Source: Prostheceraeus crozeri (taxonomy: Eukaryota > Platyhelminthes > Polycladida > Euryleptidae). From it: a DNA stretch of 64,000 nucleotides. The notes under the pieces were generated by a model. It worked only from the letters and a program-made list of their open reading frames with translations, did no database searches and was not told the origin of the DNA. The stretch is from contig CAJQUW010003584.1 in assembly GCA_907163375.1 (NCBI GenBank), forward strand, positions 434,001 to 498,000, in the 5' to 3' direction. This document shows positions 52,906 to 64,000 of the stretch, one piece after another (within the stretch, counting starts at the first letter, position 1; each line of letters opens with the position of its first letter). The translations under genes and the position numbers were made by a program.

Positions 52906-53489
52906 ATTCTTTTGTAAATCCTCAGAAAAAATTCACTTCAATAAGTCCTTCAATGGCTTTTCAAAGTCATCATCGTGAAAATCGAATTTCAAATCATTTT
53001 GGAGCCGACTCACAGTATGTAAAAGAAAACTTCACATGAAGAATTTAGTAATCAAATCAGATGGTAAGGGAAATTCGGTACTTCTATTCCTCCCCCCCCC
53101 ACATTTTCCAAGTTTTCCAAAACCATCAAATTTTGCCGAAGTCAGTCACATCGGGTATAGAATAGACTTGATCTGCCACTGAGTGACACTACAGCACGAC
53201 TGAGAAGTCTTACTTGAACATACTACTTAGTCTACGTAACTTATACTTCTCGTCCATGGCATGAGATGGAGTGTGGAGTTAGTCATCAGCAGTTTTAGCT
53301 ATTGTTCTATTTTGAGAGCAACGTCCAATAACGAATGAGGCATGATCGAATTGACTTGCTTTCCCCTGATTATTTTAGAATAAGTTAGATACTTAATAAA
53401 TCCTCATTGAGTGTGACATCACATCAGTAATATGATCTGAGAATAGTAATTGAATTTTGGTGAAAGTTTTTTGTTAATGCAAGACTTCA
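52906..53489. other. No gene seen
   Basis: Contains a poly-C run near 53090-53100 preceded by GGTACTTCTATTCCTCC, which resembles the end of the inverted-repeat element that follows and may be a fragment of another copy. No genes. Confidence 0.4.
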
Positions 53490-54133
53490 ACTTTCGGTAC
53501 TTATGGGTTATCTCCCCCCAGGTTTTCAAATTTGTCTAGCATCTGCAAAAGTGTATCAATCGCCACCAAAATTCAGGTAGACGTAATTAAGCACATTTTC
53601 TACCCACATGCAAAATTTCACGCAGATCGGACAAGTACTTTTTGCATTAGAGTGAATGAACGTGAAATGTAGCGATGTCAGCTATTTGATCTGACTTCGT
53701 CTGCTCGACGCATTATTGCTACAAGTGTGTGCATTGTTCTCTCTCCCTCTTCGTCTCATTCACTGTTATTTGAAATCTTCCCATGACCATTACTAATTAC
53801 CACAACTCTTTTAAGCCAAGCATATTAGTATGAAGGATGCGGCCTGGTCATCATCACTTCACCAGTTGTCGGGAAATTACTCTGTTGACTCAAGTGCTTT
53901 CTGCTCCGACGAGGAGGTCAGAAGAAATCAAATCAAGCTGTCGCCAACGCTGCACTTCAAGTTATCGCTCCTAATTCAAAAAGTACTTGTCTGATTCGCC
54001 GAAATTTTGGCATGTGGGTAAGGAATATATTCACTTACGTGTGCTCAAAGTTTTGTAACGATTAATTCATTTCTACGGATTTTAGACAAATTGGAAAACA
54101 TGGGGGGAGATAATTCATAAGTACCCAACTTTC
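53490..54133. mobile_element. Inverted-repeat element with long degenerate arms
   Basis: About 53490-53690 and 53935-54133 are diverged inverted copies. Matching landmarks are GGTACTTATG..TTATCTCCCCCCA..TTTTC at the left and the complement GGGGGGAGATAATTCATAAG at the right, then CCCACATGC.AAAATTTC, and GGACAAGTACTTTTTG against CAAAAAGTACTTGTCTGAT. No coding capacity. It is probably an old MITE-like or foldback element; exact ends and target duplication are not clear. Confidence 0.65.
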
Positions 54134-54372
54134 TTGTGGTTGATGGCGTCGATTTAGAGAGGAGAAAAAATGAGACAAAATACCTTGTCATGCTGAGCAT
54201 GAAGGGCATGATCGCCTAAGGCTTCTCGCATTTTTATGGGAAGTCCCGCTCCCACGGCAAGCCTGATTTTAATGCATTGGATGACCAGATCATCAGACTT
54301 TACAGAAGAATCCAAGAATGAAAAAGTTTCAACTTATATTCGAACTATTGTCTTGACATTTCTCTTGATAAG

Positions 54373-54930
54373 CTATGAAATGGTTTTCTCATAGTAATCA
54401 TAAGATTGAAATGGATCAAGTTGCGCTAGTTTGCGATCCACATTGGACAACATGCACGTTCTTTTCTCGAATTGATACTCAGCAGATCTGCACCAGACAG
54501 CACTTGTGCAATATTGAAGACACTGAGACACCGAAACGGATGTATACTTTTTAGCGTTGTGGCTATATATTCCACTTTGGTTAATTAGAAGGTATGTTGT
54601 CTTTTCAGGAGCATAAATTCCAAAAGAATAGTCAAGATTGGTTGTCGTATTAAAATACATCACTTTCTTACCCGATGAATCAATACTTAGTTTACATGAT
54701 TGATTACTGGTGGAATATCGCCCTCCAACACAATATTGACTGGAGCTGCATAAAGCAACGCACTTCACATTGGACACCACATTTTGATGAATAATATCCT
54801 GGTTCACTGGAATCCATGGTAGATCAACACGCTTGTACATGGTAGAGTTAATCATCAAGGTTTCTGAATTCTTTGATTGTTGAATTACTAATAGAAAAAT
54901 ATATACAAAAAAGGTTTGTAGTGCAACCAT
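54373..54930 (-). CDS. Secreted protein with two PAN/Apple-like modules (copy 3)
   Basis: A 185-residue protein, the most diverged of the three paralogues. Signal peptide about 1-19. Modules are Cys57-61-67-79 and Cys137-141-147-159. The linker PEKTTY and the end YDYYEKTIS are shared. Sequons include Asn28, Asn94 and Asn117. The ATG at 54930 is preferred because homology and TATA spacing (54 bases) agree with the other copies; an in-frame ATG at 54945 would add five residues. It lies on the opposite strand to copies 1 and 2, so the cluster has one inverted member. Single exon. Function unknown. Confidence 0.82.
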   Translation of the reverse strand: MVALQTFFVYIFLLVIQQSKNSETLMINSTMYKRVDLPWIPVNQDIIHQNVVSNVKCVALCSSSQYCVGGRYSTSNQSCKLSIDSSGKKVMYFNTTTNLDYSFGIYAPEKTTYLLINQSGIYSHNAKKYTSVSVSQCLQYCTSAVWCRSAEYQFEKRTCMLSNVDRKLAQLDPFQSYDYYEKTIS

Positions 54931-54983
54931 TGTCTTTATCAGCAAAATTTAAAAGCAAGTGGGAGAAATTATATACGTTCTCA

Positions 54984-54991
54984 TATTTATA
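54984..54991 (-). promoter_or_regulatory. TATA box of the third PAN-like gene
   Basis: On the minus strand TATAAATATGAGAACG parallels TATAAAATATGAGGACG of copy 1, 54 bases before the ATG. Confidence 0.65.
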
Positions 54992-56080
54992 GACAGAACA
55001 TCTTTTTGTACTTCAGAAAGACTTATGAAAACAAACAACGCATTCATCAAGGTATTTGATACGTCAACTTCAAATTTACATAGTCCTTTTTCACGTAAGA
55101 AATCATTTTCTTCCTTTATTGGTGAATGCAAGGAATGTCAAATTAAATTGCAAAATTTAAATAAACGAAGCATCTTGTGAAAACTATTTCAAATGGAAAA
55201 TGAGAAAGAAGAAATTGTAGTCTCAAATACCTACTGGGTTCGAATATTGGTTTTGCGAAAGCATTCAACTTCGTCTGCTTGTTTGCTCTAAAAAAGAAAA
55301 ACATTTCATAAGTAAGTTCGAATGAAGTTCAGTGAGACAAAATATAACCTGGCCGTCCAGATAAAATTTGCATATTTTTGGAAACTTTCCCATTCCGAAT
55401 ACTCCGATACTTCTAACAACCGTGGAAATCCGACTTTTCGCTAAAATAGACTTGTCTGCTGTTGACAATCTCCGAGATAGTCTTACCCATAGAAATCCGA
55501 CTCTCTACTTATATAATAACAAAGAACTATGACGGCCATGGACATTGATATAACAATAGACAGCTGTGGACATACGTTCTCATGACAACGATAGGTAAAC
55601 GATAGCGGCTTCTGGTAGCTGGCAATAATGTTTTATAAAGAATTTAAATGGGTAAGCGTAAATTACGTATAGAAAGTCGTCTCAAAATTCAACAAACTTT
55701 ACATGTCTAGAAAGCTCATCTTCTGAAATTGTTCCCGTGAAAATTTCATGACTATACTCTAAATATAGCAGTCAGCAGACTTAATAATGTCTCAGTCTTT
55801 TGCAATTTGCTTAGAATTCAATTCTTATTTTCATTGCTAACCAGAAGCGTAACTCATCACTCTCACGCATGTACAGACATGTCACACATTTTCTCACGCA
55901 GATGAATTTCTTTACCATGTGGCTGTCTATCGGAGTCTGTGCATTGTCTAACTAGGCAGACAAGACCAATGCTGTGTAATCGAAGGACATCGAATTCATT
56001 CATTTCATTTGTTTTGTGTCTCTCAGTAACATGTGAACTGCTGTAGTGAAAGCTTACCAGAAAGGCTATCTTAGGCGTCA
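54992..56080. other. No gene seen
   Basis: AT-rich flank of the third PAN-like gene. No convincing frame or repeat. Confidence 0.4.
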
Positions 56081-56089
56081 AGCTGAGGC

Positions 56090-57106
56090 TTTAATCCGAA
56101 GTGGCTAGTTGCTGCTGTGTTGCAACAATTTAAGGTCCCCAAAAGTACTATTTACTTTTGGTTGCGAAGAGGCTGTCAGCGGCCTGATGGAAGGTCTTCT
56201 GGCCGACCAAGGCTGACTTCTCGCAGGTCAAATCGTTACATCACCAGTGTGGTCGATAGTGATCCCTCTACCACTTTATTTGAGCTTTTAGCAGGTTCAA
56301 ATCTTTCAGGGCAACTGTCTAGAGACGACTTAAAGAGTTGAATTACTCCAGTCATAAGAGACCATCGAAGCTGAATCTGTCCGAGCGACAAAAGAAACTG
56401 AGAGTGGTCAATGAAACGTTGACACTGGTGGAATTAGTGGTCACGTGTTGTTTGGTTCCGCGAGGCAGCTGTCCAATTAAAATTCAATGATGGGCGTCTA
56501 CGCCTTTGGGAGAAGTCTGGGCAAGACATTCCTGATCGTTTTTGTACATCGAGGGGTCAGGACGATTAGAGGAAATTGCTCATCTGAGGAGCTATTTGGA
56601 ATGATGGTCGCATTTCACTGCATGTTATGAAGGAAAACATGAACTCCGAACTCCATGTTCGAGTGCTCAAGAACATGTTTATCCTATAGCATTCAGTTTA
56701 AGGTGATCCATCATCTGATTGGAATCTCATGGATGACAATGCTCCATGCCATCGTGGCAGTGCAACTCCGTTGTATAGAAGACAGGCAGAAAAACGATTC
56801 TTAGACTGCCCGGCAAGATTTCTTGACTTGAATTCAATCGAGCATGTCTGGTCTATCTTAAAACAGCGAGTTCGTCGACAAATTTGTCCTGGCAATGATC
56901 TGAATCGGCTGGAATCTTTAGTGAGGCAGGAGTGGAATCAGATTGATCAACAGATGATCAGAAATTTGATCGGCAATTTGCCTAATCGCATCCGAAAGGA
57001 AATAGAACTTAGAGGAGACGAATCTGGCTGCTACGGAACGCACTCATTAGTCCTTTCAAGGACTAGGCCATTACTGGGCCAACATATAACAAAGAAAAAT
57101 ATTTAA
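56090..57106 (+). pseudogene. Tc1-like transposase, decayed
   Basis: The N-terminal part (56117-56341) shows a helix-turn-helix region with QFKVPKSTIYFWLRR, then GRSSGRPRLTSRRSNRYI, the GRPR hook between the two DNA-binding subdomains. The middle is broken by several stops and frameshifts. The C-terminal part (56729-57106) has MDDNAPCHRG (second catalytic Asp) and ARFLDLNSIEHVWSILKQRV (catalytic Glu; family reads SPDLNPIEH.W). The first catalytic Asp is not recognisable. It is a dead copy. No matching terminal repeats were found; the next inverted-repeat element begins about 115 bases downstream. Confidence 0.85.
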
Positions 57107-57221
57107 TATGATCTAGGAAACAAATTCACTCAATTTCAGTCAAAAACTTACTGCACTATAGAATGTTGCTGTTTTAACTAATTTCTAACTACACAGTTGA
57201 TCATAAAATACGGACAACCTA

Positions 57222-58574
57222 AATTTCGCTAAAGTTCAATCGATTCTCATGCCTTCCATATATAACCTGCCATACACCATTCGAGAGCTTGCATTCTCAG
57301 CTTTAAAATAAGCCAGGATATAGACTTGCATTCATTATTGGATTTGCTGAGAAGTTGCTGAGGACATGAAAATCACTCAATTTACAAATCGCTATTTTTC
57401 AAAATGAAAACATGTGATATGATAATGATAATGACTAGACATCGACATCTCAGGTGAACATTTTCGTCATTTTAGGTTTTTTAAGGTGAATAATTTTGCA
57501 AATTTAGGTTGCCTTTTTAGGTGAATCGAAAATCCATTGAAATACCTAGATTCATTGAGAGCGATGGTCTTTTTTGTTAATGTTCATGAATTTTGCTTTT
57601 TTCGGTAACTAATTTGTAAACAAATGCCGCGACAATAATCTCCGTATTAGCTTAAAAGAGAATTAGAGAAAAGAAAATGACAAGTAAGTCCTAGATTTAA
57701 TCGCGATTCGGAACGATTTCATTTCAAGCTATAACAACTGCTCAGATCAAACATTAGCAACAAAGTAGTCCTATATATGTTTCAAATTGTGTATTGACAG
57801 TTCAAATGTACAATTTTGTAAGTGTCAAACAGATCAAAATTATTCGTATTTCAAATGCAATATAAACTCTATTAATGTATATAAAAGAATAAGAAACTAG
57901 GACCAGAAGCATGTGGCACTACCCAGAATCACTCATTAATGTCTTCATTATTCCGATTTTAAAAGCAATTCGTTGACACGATTTTCTCAATGCTTTCCAA
58001 TGTGAGTAGATGAGTTAATCAAATAGCAAGTTTTAGTCGTAATGACAATATATTTAGGTGATTTAGGTGTTTTTACAAAATATCCATAATTTAGTTAAAA
58101 ATTTATTTTCGGTGATTCACCTAAATTGTCGCTGTCTAATTTATTAATTATTAATAATGACACTGCAAGGATTCTGAAGATACCAAACATGAACAACACT
58201 TTTGATGAAAAAGTGAAACAATAACATTTTAAACAAAAGGCCACAATTTTGTGATAACTTCATGATATCACTAAATTTTTATTAGTTCATCGATTTTATG
58301 ACCAGTAGCCTATATCAAAAGAATGCTCAGAAAATGCTAGTTCTCTCCGTGCCTGATTCATTATCATATCACATGTTTTCATTTTGAAAAATAGCGATTT
58401 GTAAATTGAGTGATTTTCATGCCCTCAGCAACTGCTCAGCAAATCCAATAATGAATGCAAGTCTATATCCTGGCTTATTTTAAAGCTGAGAATGCAAGCT
58501 CTCGAATGGTGTATGGCAGGTTGTTGAGCGATGCGATTAGAAGATATGAGAATCGATTGAACTTTAGCGAAATT
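57222..58574. mobile_element. 1.35-kb non-autonomous inverted-repeat DNA element
   Basis: Arms 57222-57431 and about 58362-58574 are inverted copies, starting AATTTCGCTAAAGTTCAATCG on each strand (given here as AATTTCGCTAAAG plus TTCAATCG), flanked by TA at 57220-57221 and 58575-58576. The right arm has a small extra segment (TTCTAATCGCATCGCTCAA region). The central 930 bases are AT-rich with recurring TTTAGGTGA words and encode no recognised protein. It lies close to a decayed Tc1 transposase, but relation to it is not shown. Confidence 0.75.
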
Positions 58575-58576
58575 TA

Positions 58577-59200
58577 GATGGCTTTTTTTTATTATCAGCT
58601 CTGTATTTAAGAAACTGACTATTCCAGCAACATTGACCCAGATCAGTGCTTAAATCAGAGGCTATTGTTCATTCTATGGTATCACTAGCCTAAACAAAGC
58701 GAAAAGTCGGATTTCTATGGTTAGATCTTAAGAAAAATCAAATCACATAGCTACAAATTCCTACCATAAGACGATATTTTGAAAGTTATTGAAAGGGAAA
58801 TCTTTAAAACGGGAACATCTTCAACCTTTGTAAAGTTGACTGACGACCAGGCTCCTTATTGTCCTTTATATCAAGTCAGATTTCTTTGATTCTAGCACTA
58901 ATCGTTTTGAAGTTCCAATGCTGAGGTACGCAACATTGCTCCAAATTTCGAATACGAGTATGAAGCATTTATTACCCAACTTTCACCCTCAAACTATTTA
59001 GTTGCCAATTATCTTGTTTGTTATTTATTATGTTTCTTGATTAATTGCTGCTTTTTCTATGTTATAGCCGAAACCTGAAAATATGTCAATTTCTTTCGAG
59101 TTCGTGATCGCAATAATCAACTTATTGACATTTAGATATTTCAGTAGGTAGGGTTGAGGATTCCAAGTTTTCAATATATTTCAAAGCGACGATAATGGAT
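58577..59200. other. No gene seen
   Basis: AT-rich stretch between the inverted-repeat element and the BEL/Pao element. No frame or repeat was recognised. Confidence 0.4.
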
Positions 59201-59533
59201 TGTCCTCTTTATTGACACGATAGCATCACGGCGAATATTTACAAGCAACATCTACTCAGCTACCGGGCTACCGGTCAAGAAATTGTATCACCAACTGCAA
59301 CAAGGGCTGCATTAAAAGTGATTTGACCAGTAGCTGCTACGATTCAAATTTTGAACATGCATTCATCAAACGAATGAACATAATCATATTGTAGCAATTC
59401 ATAGCAAGAGGTAAAAGCAACATAGACATCATGAAGATATCGAAGAATGCATAAAGTCTTTACACTTTTTCTTGCACTGCATCATCATATCTATGTACAG
59501 ATTCTATCAATATTCTGACGTGATGCCAGAACA
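59201..59533 (-). repeat. Probable 3' LTR of the BEL/Pao element
   Basis: On the minus strand a purine tract GCGGGGGC is followed by TGTTCTGGCATCACG, a typical LTR start after a polypurine tract. The other end has CAATAAAGAGGACA, which combines a polyadenylation signal with a CA terminus. The length would be 333 bases. The second LTR is outside the window, so the ends are inferred from these landmarks only. Confidence 0.5.
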
Positions 59534-59674
59534 GCCCCCGCGATGAAGGCTCCACAGACTTCATACACCCCAAACATATATACACTACACAAAAATGGCA
59601 TCACGATAAGAAAAGGCACAACAAGTAATATTTCTGCTGATGACTACAACTCATCGAAACGAGTCATCGAACGA

Positions 59675-61095
59675 TCAGTTTTCTTCGATGCCTTCCAAAA
59701 GACAGAGCTTAGTTACCGGTCGACGCTTGACACTGTCTGGAGATCTTACCTCAGCTGATCTCACCAAACCATCGTGCCCTGTATGCACACTGTGAATGAT
59801 ACCGAGCGGCCACTGTCCTTTGGGCAATGCTTCATCTATTATGAGCACAATATCACCTTCTTGAATGTTCCGACGTTTCTGCCACCAACGATGTCGAGAT
59901 TGCAGGAGAGGCAAATACTCCCGAGTCCAGCGCCTCCAAAACACATCGGCGAGAAATTGAGCGCACTTCCATCTTTTGTGGGACTTAAATCTTTCTTTGA
60001 AAACATGTGTTGAGGACAGCAGTGATTTGATCGCAATAACAGAATTTTCGACGGTGTGAGCGCATCGGGATCACGAACATCAGACGATAGGGGTACTAGA
60101 GGCCTGTCATTAAGAATTCTTTCTTCCTCAATAAGAAAGGTAGCTAAGCTCTCGTCACTAAGAATTTGTCTACCCACTAACGATCTCAGTATCGATTTTG
60201 TAGACCCTATCATGCGCTCCCAGACTCCACCTTCATGAGGTGCGGTGGGAGTTACGAAACACCAATCGATTCCACGTAACAGCAAATTACTGTGAATCTT
60301 CTTCTGATCTAGAGCCTTAAGACCTTCCTTCAACTCACGATTAGCTCCTACAAATCCTTTCCCATGATCACTAATAATAACTTCAGGTTGTCCTCGACTC
60401 GCAATGAATCTAGAGACACACAACGAAGGAAAGAATCAGTGCTAAGGCTATGTGACATTTCTATATGCACAGCTCTGCACGAAAGACATGTAAAAATACA
60501 ACCATATCTCTTCATTATTTTTCGATTACAGCGCACAGCTAATGGACCGAAATAATCTACACCTACGAATGTGAAGGGAGCTTTATCGTTCTAACGGTAA
60601 ATTTGCCATTTGCTGAGGAAGAGGCTTCAGAAGATTGCGCTTGCATGAAAAGCATTTACTTATCACGTGTTTCACACTTGAAAGACCTTTCAGAATCCAA
60701 AACCGTTCCCTTAAATTATTCAGAGCGTGCTGAGGCCCAATATGACCATCTCTTTCATGACACCTACGAATCAATAAGTCAACTACGTGATGACGTGAAG
60801 GTAAAATGACTGGATGCATCGCCTCGCAAGATAATTTCGCGTTTTGCAGTCTTCCTCCGACGCAAATTAATCCGTTAAGTAATACGGGACAAAGAGATTT
60901 GAGATTACTTGTTACAGCTGCATTTTCATTCTTCGATAAATTCTTAAATTCGTCAGGGAATAAATCGTGTTGAACACGTATCAAAATTTCTTTTAACGAC
61001 AGATCCATATCAGAAGGCGTCAAATTTGAAATGCGAATATTTTCACCTCTACGAATGTTCATGCAGTAAGATTTGTACCGAAAGATCCATGCCAC
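59675..61095 (-). pseudogene. Integrase region of the BEL/Pao element
   Basis: In transcription order: the zinc-binding head (HPVILPSRHHVVDLLIRRCH, then CFSCKRNL); the core with [36 protein letters not shown] and APHEGGVWERMI, the D, D and E blocks; and the C-terminal module with WQKRRNIQEGDIVLI and WPLGIIHSVHTGHDGLVR, which is typical of BEL/Pao. Broken, with a few interruptions. Confidence 0.85.
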
Positions 61096-61316
61096 GCTCC
61101 GTTGAAGTTTATCAATAGAGGAAAAAGAGTTGAATAATCGACTTACAAGATCCTTACGTTCAGCAATGGTTAAGGTGCTTTGACTTCTTCGACATAATCA
61201 TCACCTGATGTTGGCAGAAGAGTTTGTTGGATTGGGATATCTAACTTCGTACTTCGCAAGAAATCAGGACCCGCAGCACAACGTTCTAGCTTGTTCAGGT
61301 TTTCAAAACCATAGGG

Positions 61317-63407
61317 TCAAAACCATTGTTCAGGTTTTGTCACGTCGTGAATGATAGATAATTGGTTCGCGACAAACGTCTTAAACCTCGATCTCGTGTT
61401 ATGAATATATCGTAAAACCGCTTCAGAGTCTGTCCAGAATAAAACTTTGCTAATATTCAATTTCATTTCACGCAAGATAGTCTGATGGAGTCTAATTGCC
61501 AAAACAGCAGCCGAAAGAATTAGTCCAGCAATTAATGAACAACTTAAATTCGAAGCTGCATCAAAACCTTTTATGTACGACGCCGCCCCATACGCAATTT
61601 CAGAAGCGTCAGCGAAATGATGTAATTCATATGTTATATTGGTTTGCTGATCATTATTCTTAATACACCGAGGTACATGAAAGCTGCAAAGACATTATAA
61701 GGACTTCAGGACTATTAGGACTATCCATTTCTCAATTTGTTTTTTCGACTCTTCAGGAATGACATCATCCCATCCGAGGCCTTGATGGCACAAATTCTGC
61801 AGTATCGTCTTTGGAATTAGCGTTACAGTCGCAACTAATCCTAACGGATCATATAAGGAACTAGCCACAGACAAAACTCCTCGCCTTGTCGAAGGAACAT
61901 GGGCATTCTATATAGAATACGAAAATGAATCGCTTTGGACAGTACACACCATGCCAAGAGCCTTGTGATTTGGCAATCCATCTTCTATTTTCACGTCCAC
62001 AACAGACGACAACCTTTCAGAATCAGGAATTGAGTTCAATATATCAATATTGTTGGAGATGAACTTAGTTAAACGAAATCCTCCCAAGAGCAAAAGGTTT
62101 CTTAGTTCAGACGATAATTGTATACCTTTCTCGACGCTTTTGATCGATTTCAGACAATCATCGACGTAAAAGTTTTCAAAAACCGTAGACACAGTTTCAT
62201 CATCGAATCGATCAGAAAAATCCTTGCAGTTTTCTGCAGCGCGAAAGAACAAGCGCTTGGGGAAGATGTAGCTCCGACTATGAACTGACATACAATAAAT
62301 ACATGGAGGCTTATTCAAGTCGCCATTTTCCCACCACAAAAAACGTAGATAGCGTTCATCACCATCTGTTACTCGTACTTGGTGGAACATGCCTTCGATA
62401 TCGCCCATGAATGCTAAGCGTTCAGAAAGAAATCTAATCAATACACCTATCAACGAATTCGTAAGATCAGGACCTTGTAGGAGACAACTGTTCAGAGAAA
62501 CATTGCGATCAAATCAATCAAATACAACTCTGACGCAGTCAAATACAACTCTGACTTTACCCGGTTTATTGGGATTCAGCACTGCGTGATGAGGGAGATA
62601 CCATACATCTTTATCGTTCGCGAGTTCATCAATCGATCCAACTTTTTTCGCATGTCCTTTGGAAATGTATTCATCAATGGTTTTACAATATCCTTTGTGC
62701 AACTCCTTATTTCGTGATAATTGTCTTTTGAGGGAATTAAGTCGATACAATGCCATGTCAATGTTGCACGGAAGCGAAATGTGGTACCTTTCCCCATCGT
62801 GAAAGGCAGATGACTCAAACTTTTTCAAAGCTTGTCTGTCTTCGAGTGACATCCCTACTTTATCATCGTGAACTGAGTCAGTGAAATCTGCCTTCTTTAA
62901 TCTTTCTAACTGCTCACCAAGATTAACCTTTTGAAAATTAACGTGATTATGATTCGATGACTTTGTCTTGATGGGACCCATTAATGAACATCCAAGGACA
63001 GTTTTTAGAGCGTAAGGGTCTCGAGGACCGCCACGACGTTGGTCTTCGACAAAAAATGCCTCAGGCGCGTTCGTTCCAATTAACAAATCGACTTGGGAAT
63101 TATCAATGTTAGGGAACTTCAAATCACACAAATGCGGATAAGTAGACATTTCCAGATTATCAATCATCGATTCAGTCGATGCAGGAAGATCTTTGACCGA
63201 AAGAACCTCATCAATTAGAACAGAATTTCTTCGGTCTGAAGACGAAACTAGCAATGAACTCGATATAGAGTTCCTCGTTGACGTATTAGTTACAGTCGTT
63301 ATCTGAATAGACGTATTCGAACCTTTCATATTCAAACGCTTGAGAAGTCGTTCAGTGCATAAAGTAACTGTATGTCGAACCTTCATCATGTAAGGCAAAC
63401 GTTTCAA
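61317..63407 (-). pseudogene. Protease, RT and RNase H region of the BEL/Pao element
   Basis: 62514-63407 holds a protease-like block (VDLLIGTNAPEAF) and the start of the RT (VWYLPHHAVLNPNKPGKVRV). 61908-62453 holds the RT core ([37 protein letters not shown]). 61317-61502 is the RNase H part (KVLFWTDSEAVLRYI). The order is as expected for BEL/Pao. Broken, with several interruptions. Confidence 0.85.
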
Positions 63408-64000
63408 AACTTTCGTTACGATCTTGCACTACGATAGGTAGGATGCGTAAACAAACTTTTCTTGTATCACCTTCAGCGCAGTTTACTATGCTTTCAGCAA
63501 CGAAGTCAGTAGATGGATTGTCAGACTTACAATCAGTCTCTATTATTTCATTTTCTTGGGGTTGATACAATAATTCGTGATGCTTTGTTACACACCTGGT
63601 GCTCTGAGAAGGCTTTCTACAATCTCTGCTGGTATGTCCGTAAATCAAACAATTGAAGCACAGACGTTTCTGCTTGATGAAATTAACTCGCTCTGAATAT
63701 GATTTGGCCTTGAACACTGGACAGTCAGATATGAAATGAACTCCGGAACAAAGATAGCATTTCTTTACTCTATTTGAATTATTCTGCTTTACATGATCAT
63801 TACTTGTCATGAATACTTTCCTATTGTCTTTTCTTTCGAAGCTTGCTTTCTTGGGAGAAGTATGAATAGTTTTGCTATCATGCACAAGTCTGCCATACAT
63901 AGATGCAAAAATTTCAGAGCGATTTTCGACGAATTTACGCAGTTCTGAAAAGTCTGGTTCGACTCCAGCACTTTGAATTTTATGGGAAATTTCGGCCCAT
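63352..64000 (-). pseudogene. gag end and zinc knuckles of the BEL/Pao element
   Basis: Two adjacent zinc-knuckle motifs, CYLCSGVHFISDCPVF and CFNCLIYGHTSRDCRK, are the usual pair at the end of BEL/Pao gag. They are followed by the start of the protease region (FETFALHDEGSTYS-like block). The sequence reads on into gag at the window edge (PDFSELRKFVENRSEIFAS). Confidence 0.85.

Larger units (their letters stand above)
59201..64000 (-). mobile_element. BEL/Pao LTR retrotransposon, cut by the window end
   Basis: Minus-strand element running from a probable 3' LTR (59201-59533) past the window edge. In the direction of transcription the parts are the gag end, paired zinc knuckles, protease region, RT, RNase H, integrase and the BEL-type C-terminal domain. 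RT and integrase sequence are of BEL/Pao type, for example [13 protein letters not shown] and FYVDDCLKS in the RT and HEGGVWERMIGSTKSIL in the integrase. It is a fossil with roughly six to eight breaks. The 5' LTR and most of gag lie outside the window, so age cannot be estimated from the LTRs. Confidence 0.9.

Noticed and set aside
1-64000. CRISPR arrays, rRNA genes or bacterial operons
   Set aside because: No regularly spaced direct repeats with unique spacers and no rRNA sequence were seen; gene structure, TATA boxes, LINEs and LTR elements mark animal DNA.

Overview
The window is animal nuclear DNA: AT-rich, gene-poor and full of transposable elements. The mix of elements (a metazoan-type Polinton with an F54H12.2-type capsid gene, a Gmr1-type Ty3/gypsy element with integrase ahead of reverse transcriptase, a BEL/Pao element, LINEs, Tc1/mariner and hAT relics, and a SINE-like repeat with a hammerhead ribozyme) points to an aquatic invertebrate, such as a mollusc, brachiopod or invertebrate deuterostome. 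The species cannot be fixed from this sequence.

Layout. 1-9.8 kb: an unknown 666-bp inverted-repeat DNA element (545-1210), a transposase relic (2797-3195) and a decayed LINE (about 7241-9780). 10.0 kb: an intronless gene for a small secreted protein with two PAN/Apple-like modules. 13.1-13.5 kb: a cluster of tRNA-like/hammerhead-ribozyme SINE copies. 15.1-41.5 kb: a three-layer nest. A LINE is split by a Polinton (15575-40927, 6-bp target duplication ATGGCA, terminal inverted repeats of about 2.3 and 2.7 kb), whose integrase gene is in turn split by a very young Gmr1-like LTR element (26170-32468, 4-bp duplication CTTG). 42.3 kb and 54.4 kb: two more copies of the PAN-like gene. 43560-44117: a solo LTR with duplication GTAT. 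48.9-58.6 kb: LINE, hAT and Tc1 relics and two more inverted-repeat elements. 59.2 kb to the window end: a minus-strand BEL/Pao element, cut off by the window edge.

The Polinton carries a virion and integration set on the minus strand: minor capsid candidate, PD-(D/E)XK nuclease candidate, adenain-like protease, major capsid protein, two small basic virion-like proteins, integrase with chromodomain, and FtsK/HerA-type packaging ATPase. It also has accessory genes: an IAP-type RING protein, a small glycoprotein, and TATA-driven small genes near both ends. Both termini and the target duplication are present, yet no protein-primed DNA polymerase B gene is visible. Its two ends hold duplicated regulatory cassettes around small accessory genes. 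Some of its genes are broken and it is treated here as a fossil.

The only convincing host genes are the three PAN-like paralogues. They share a TATA element 53-55 bases upstream of the ATG, and the first two were only about 6.9 kb apart before the Polinton landed between them.
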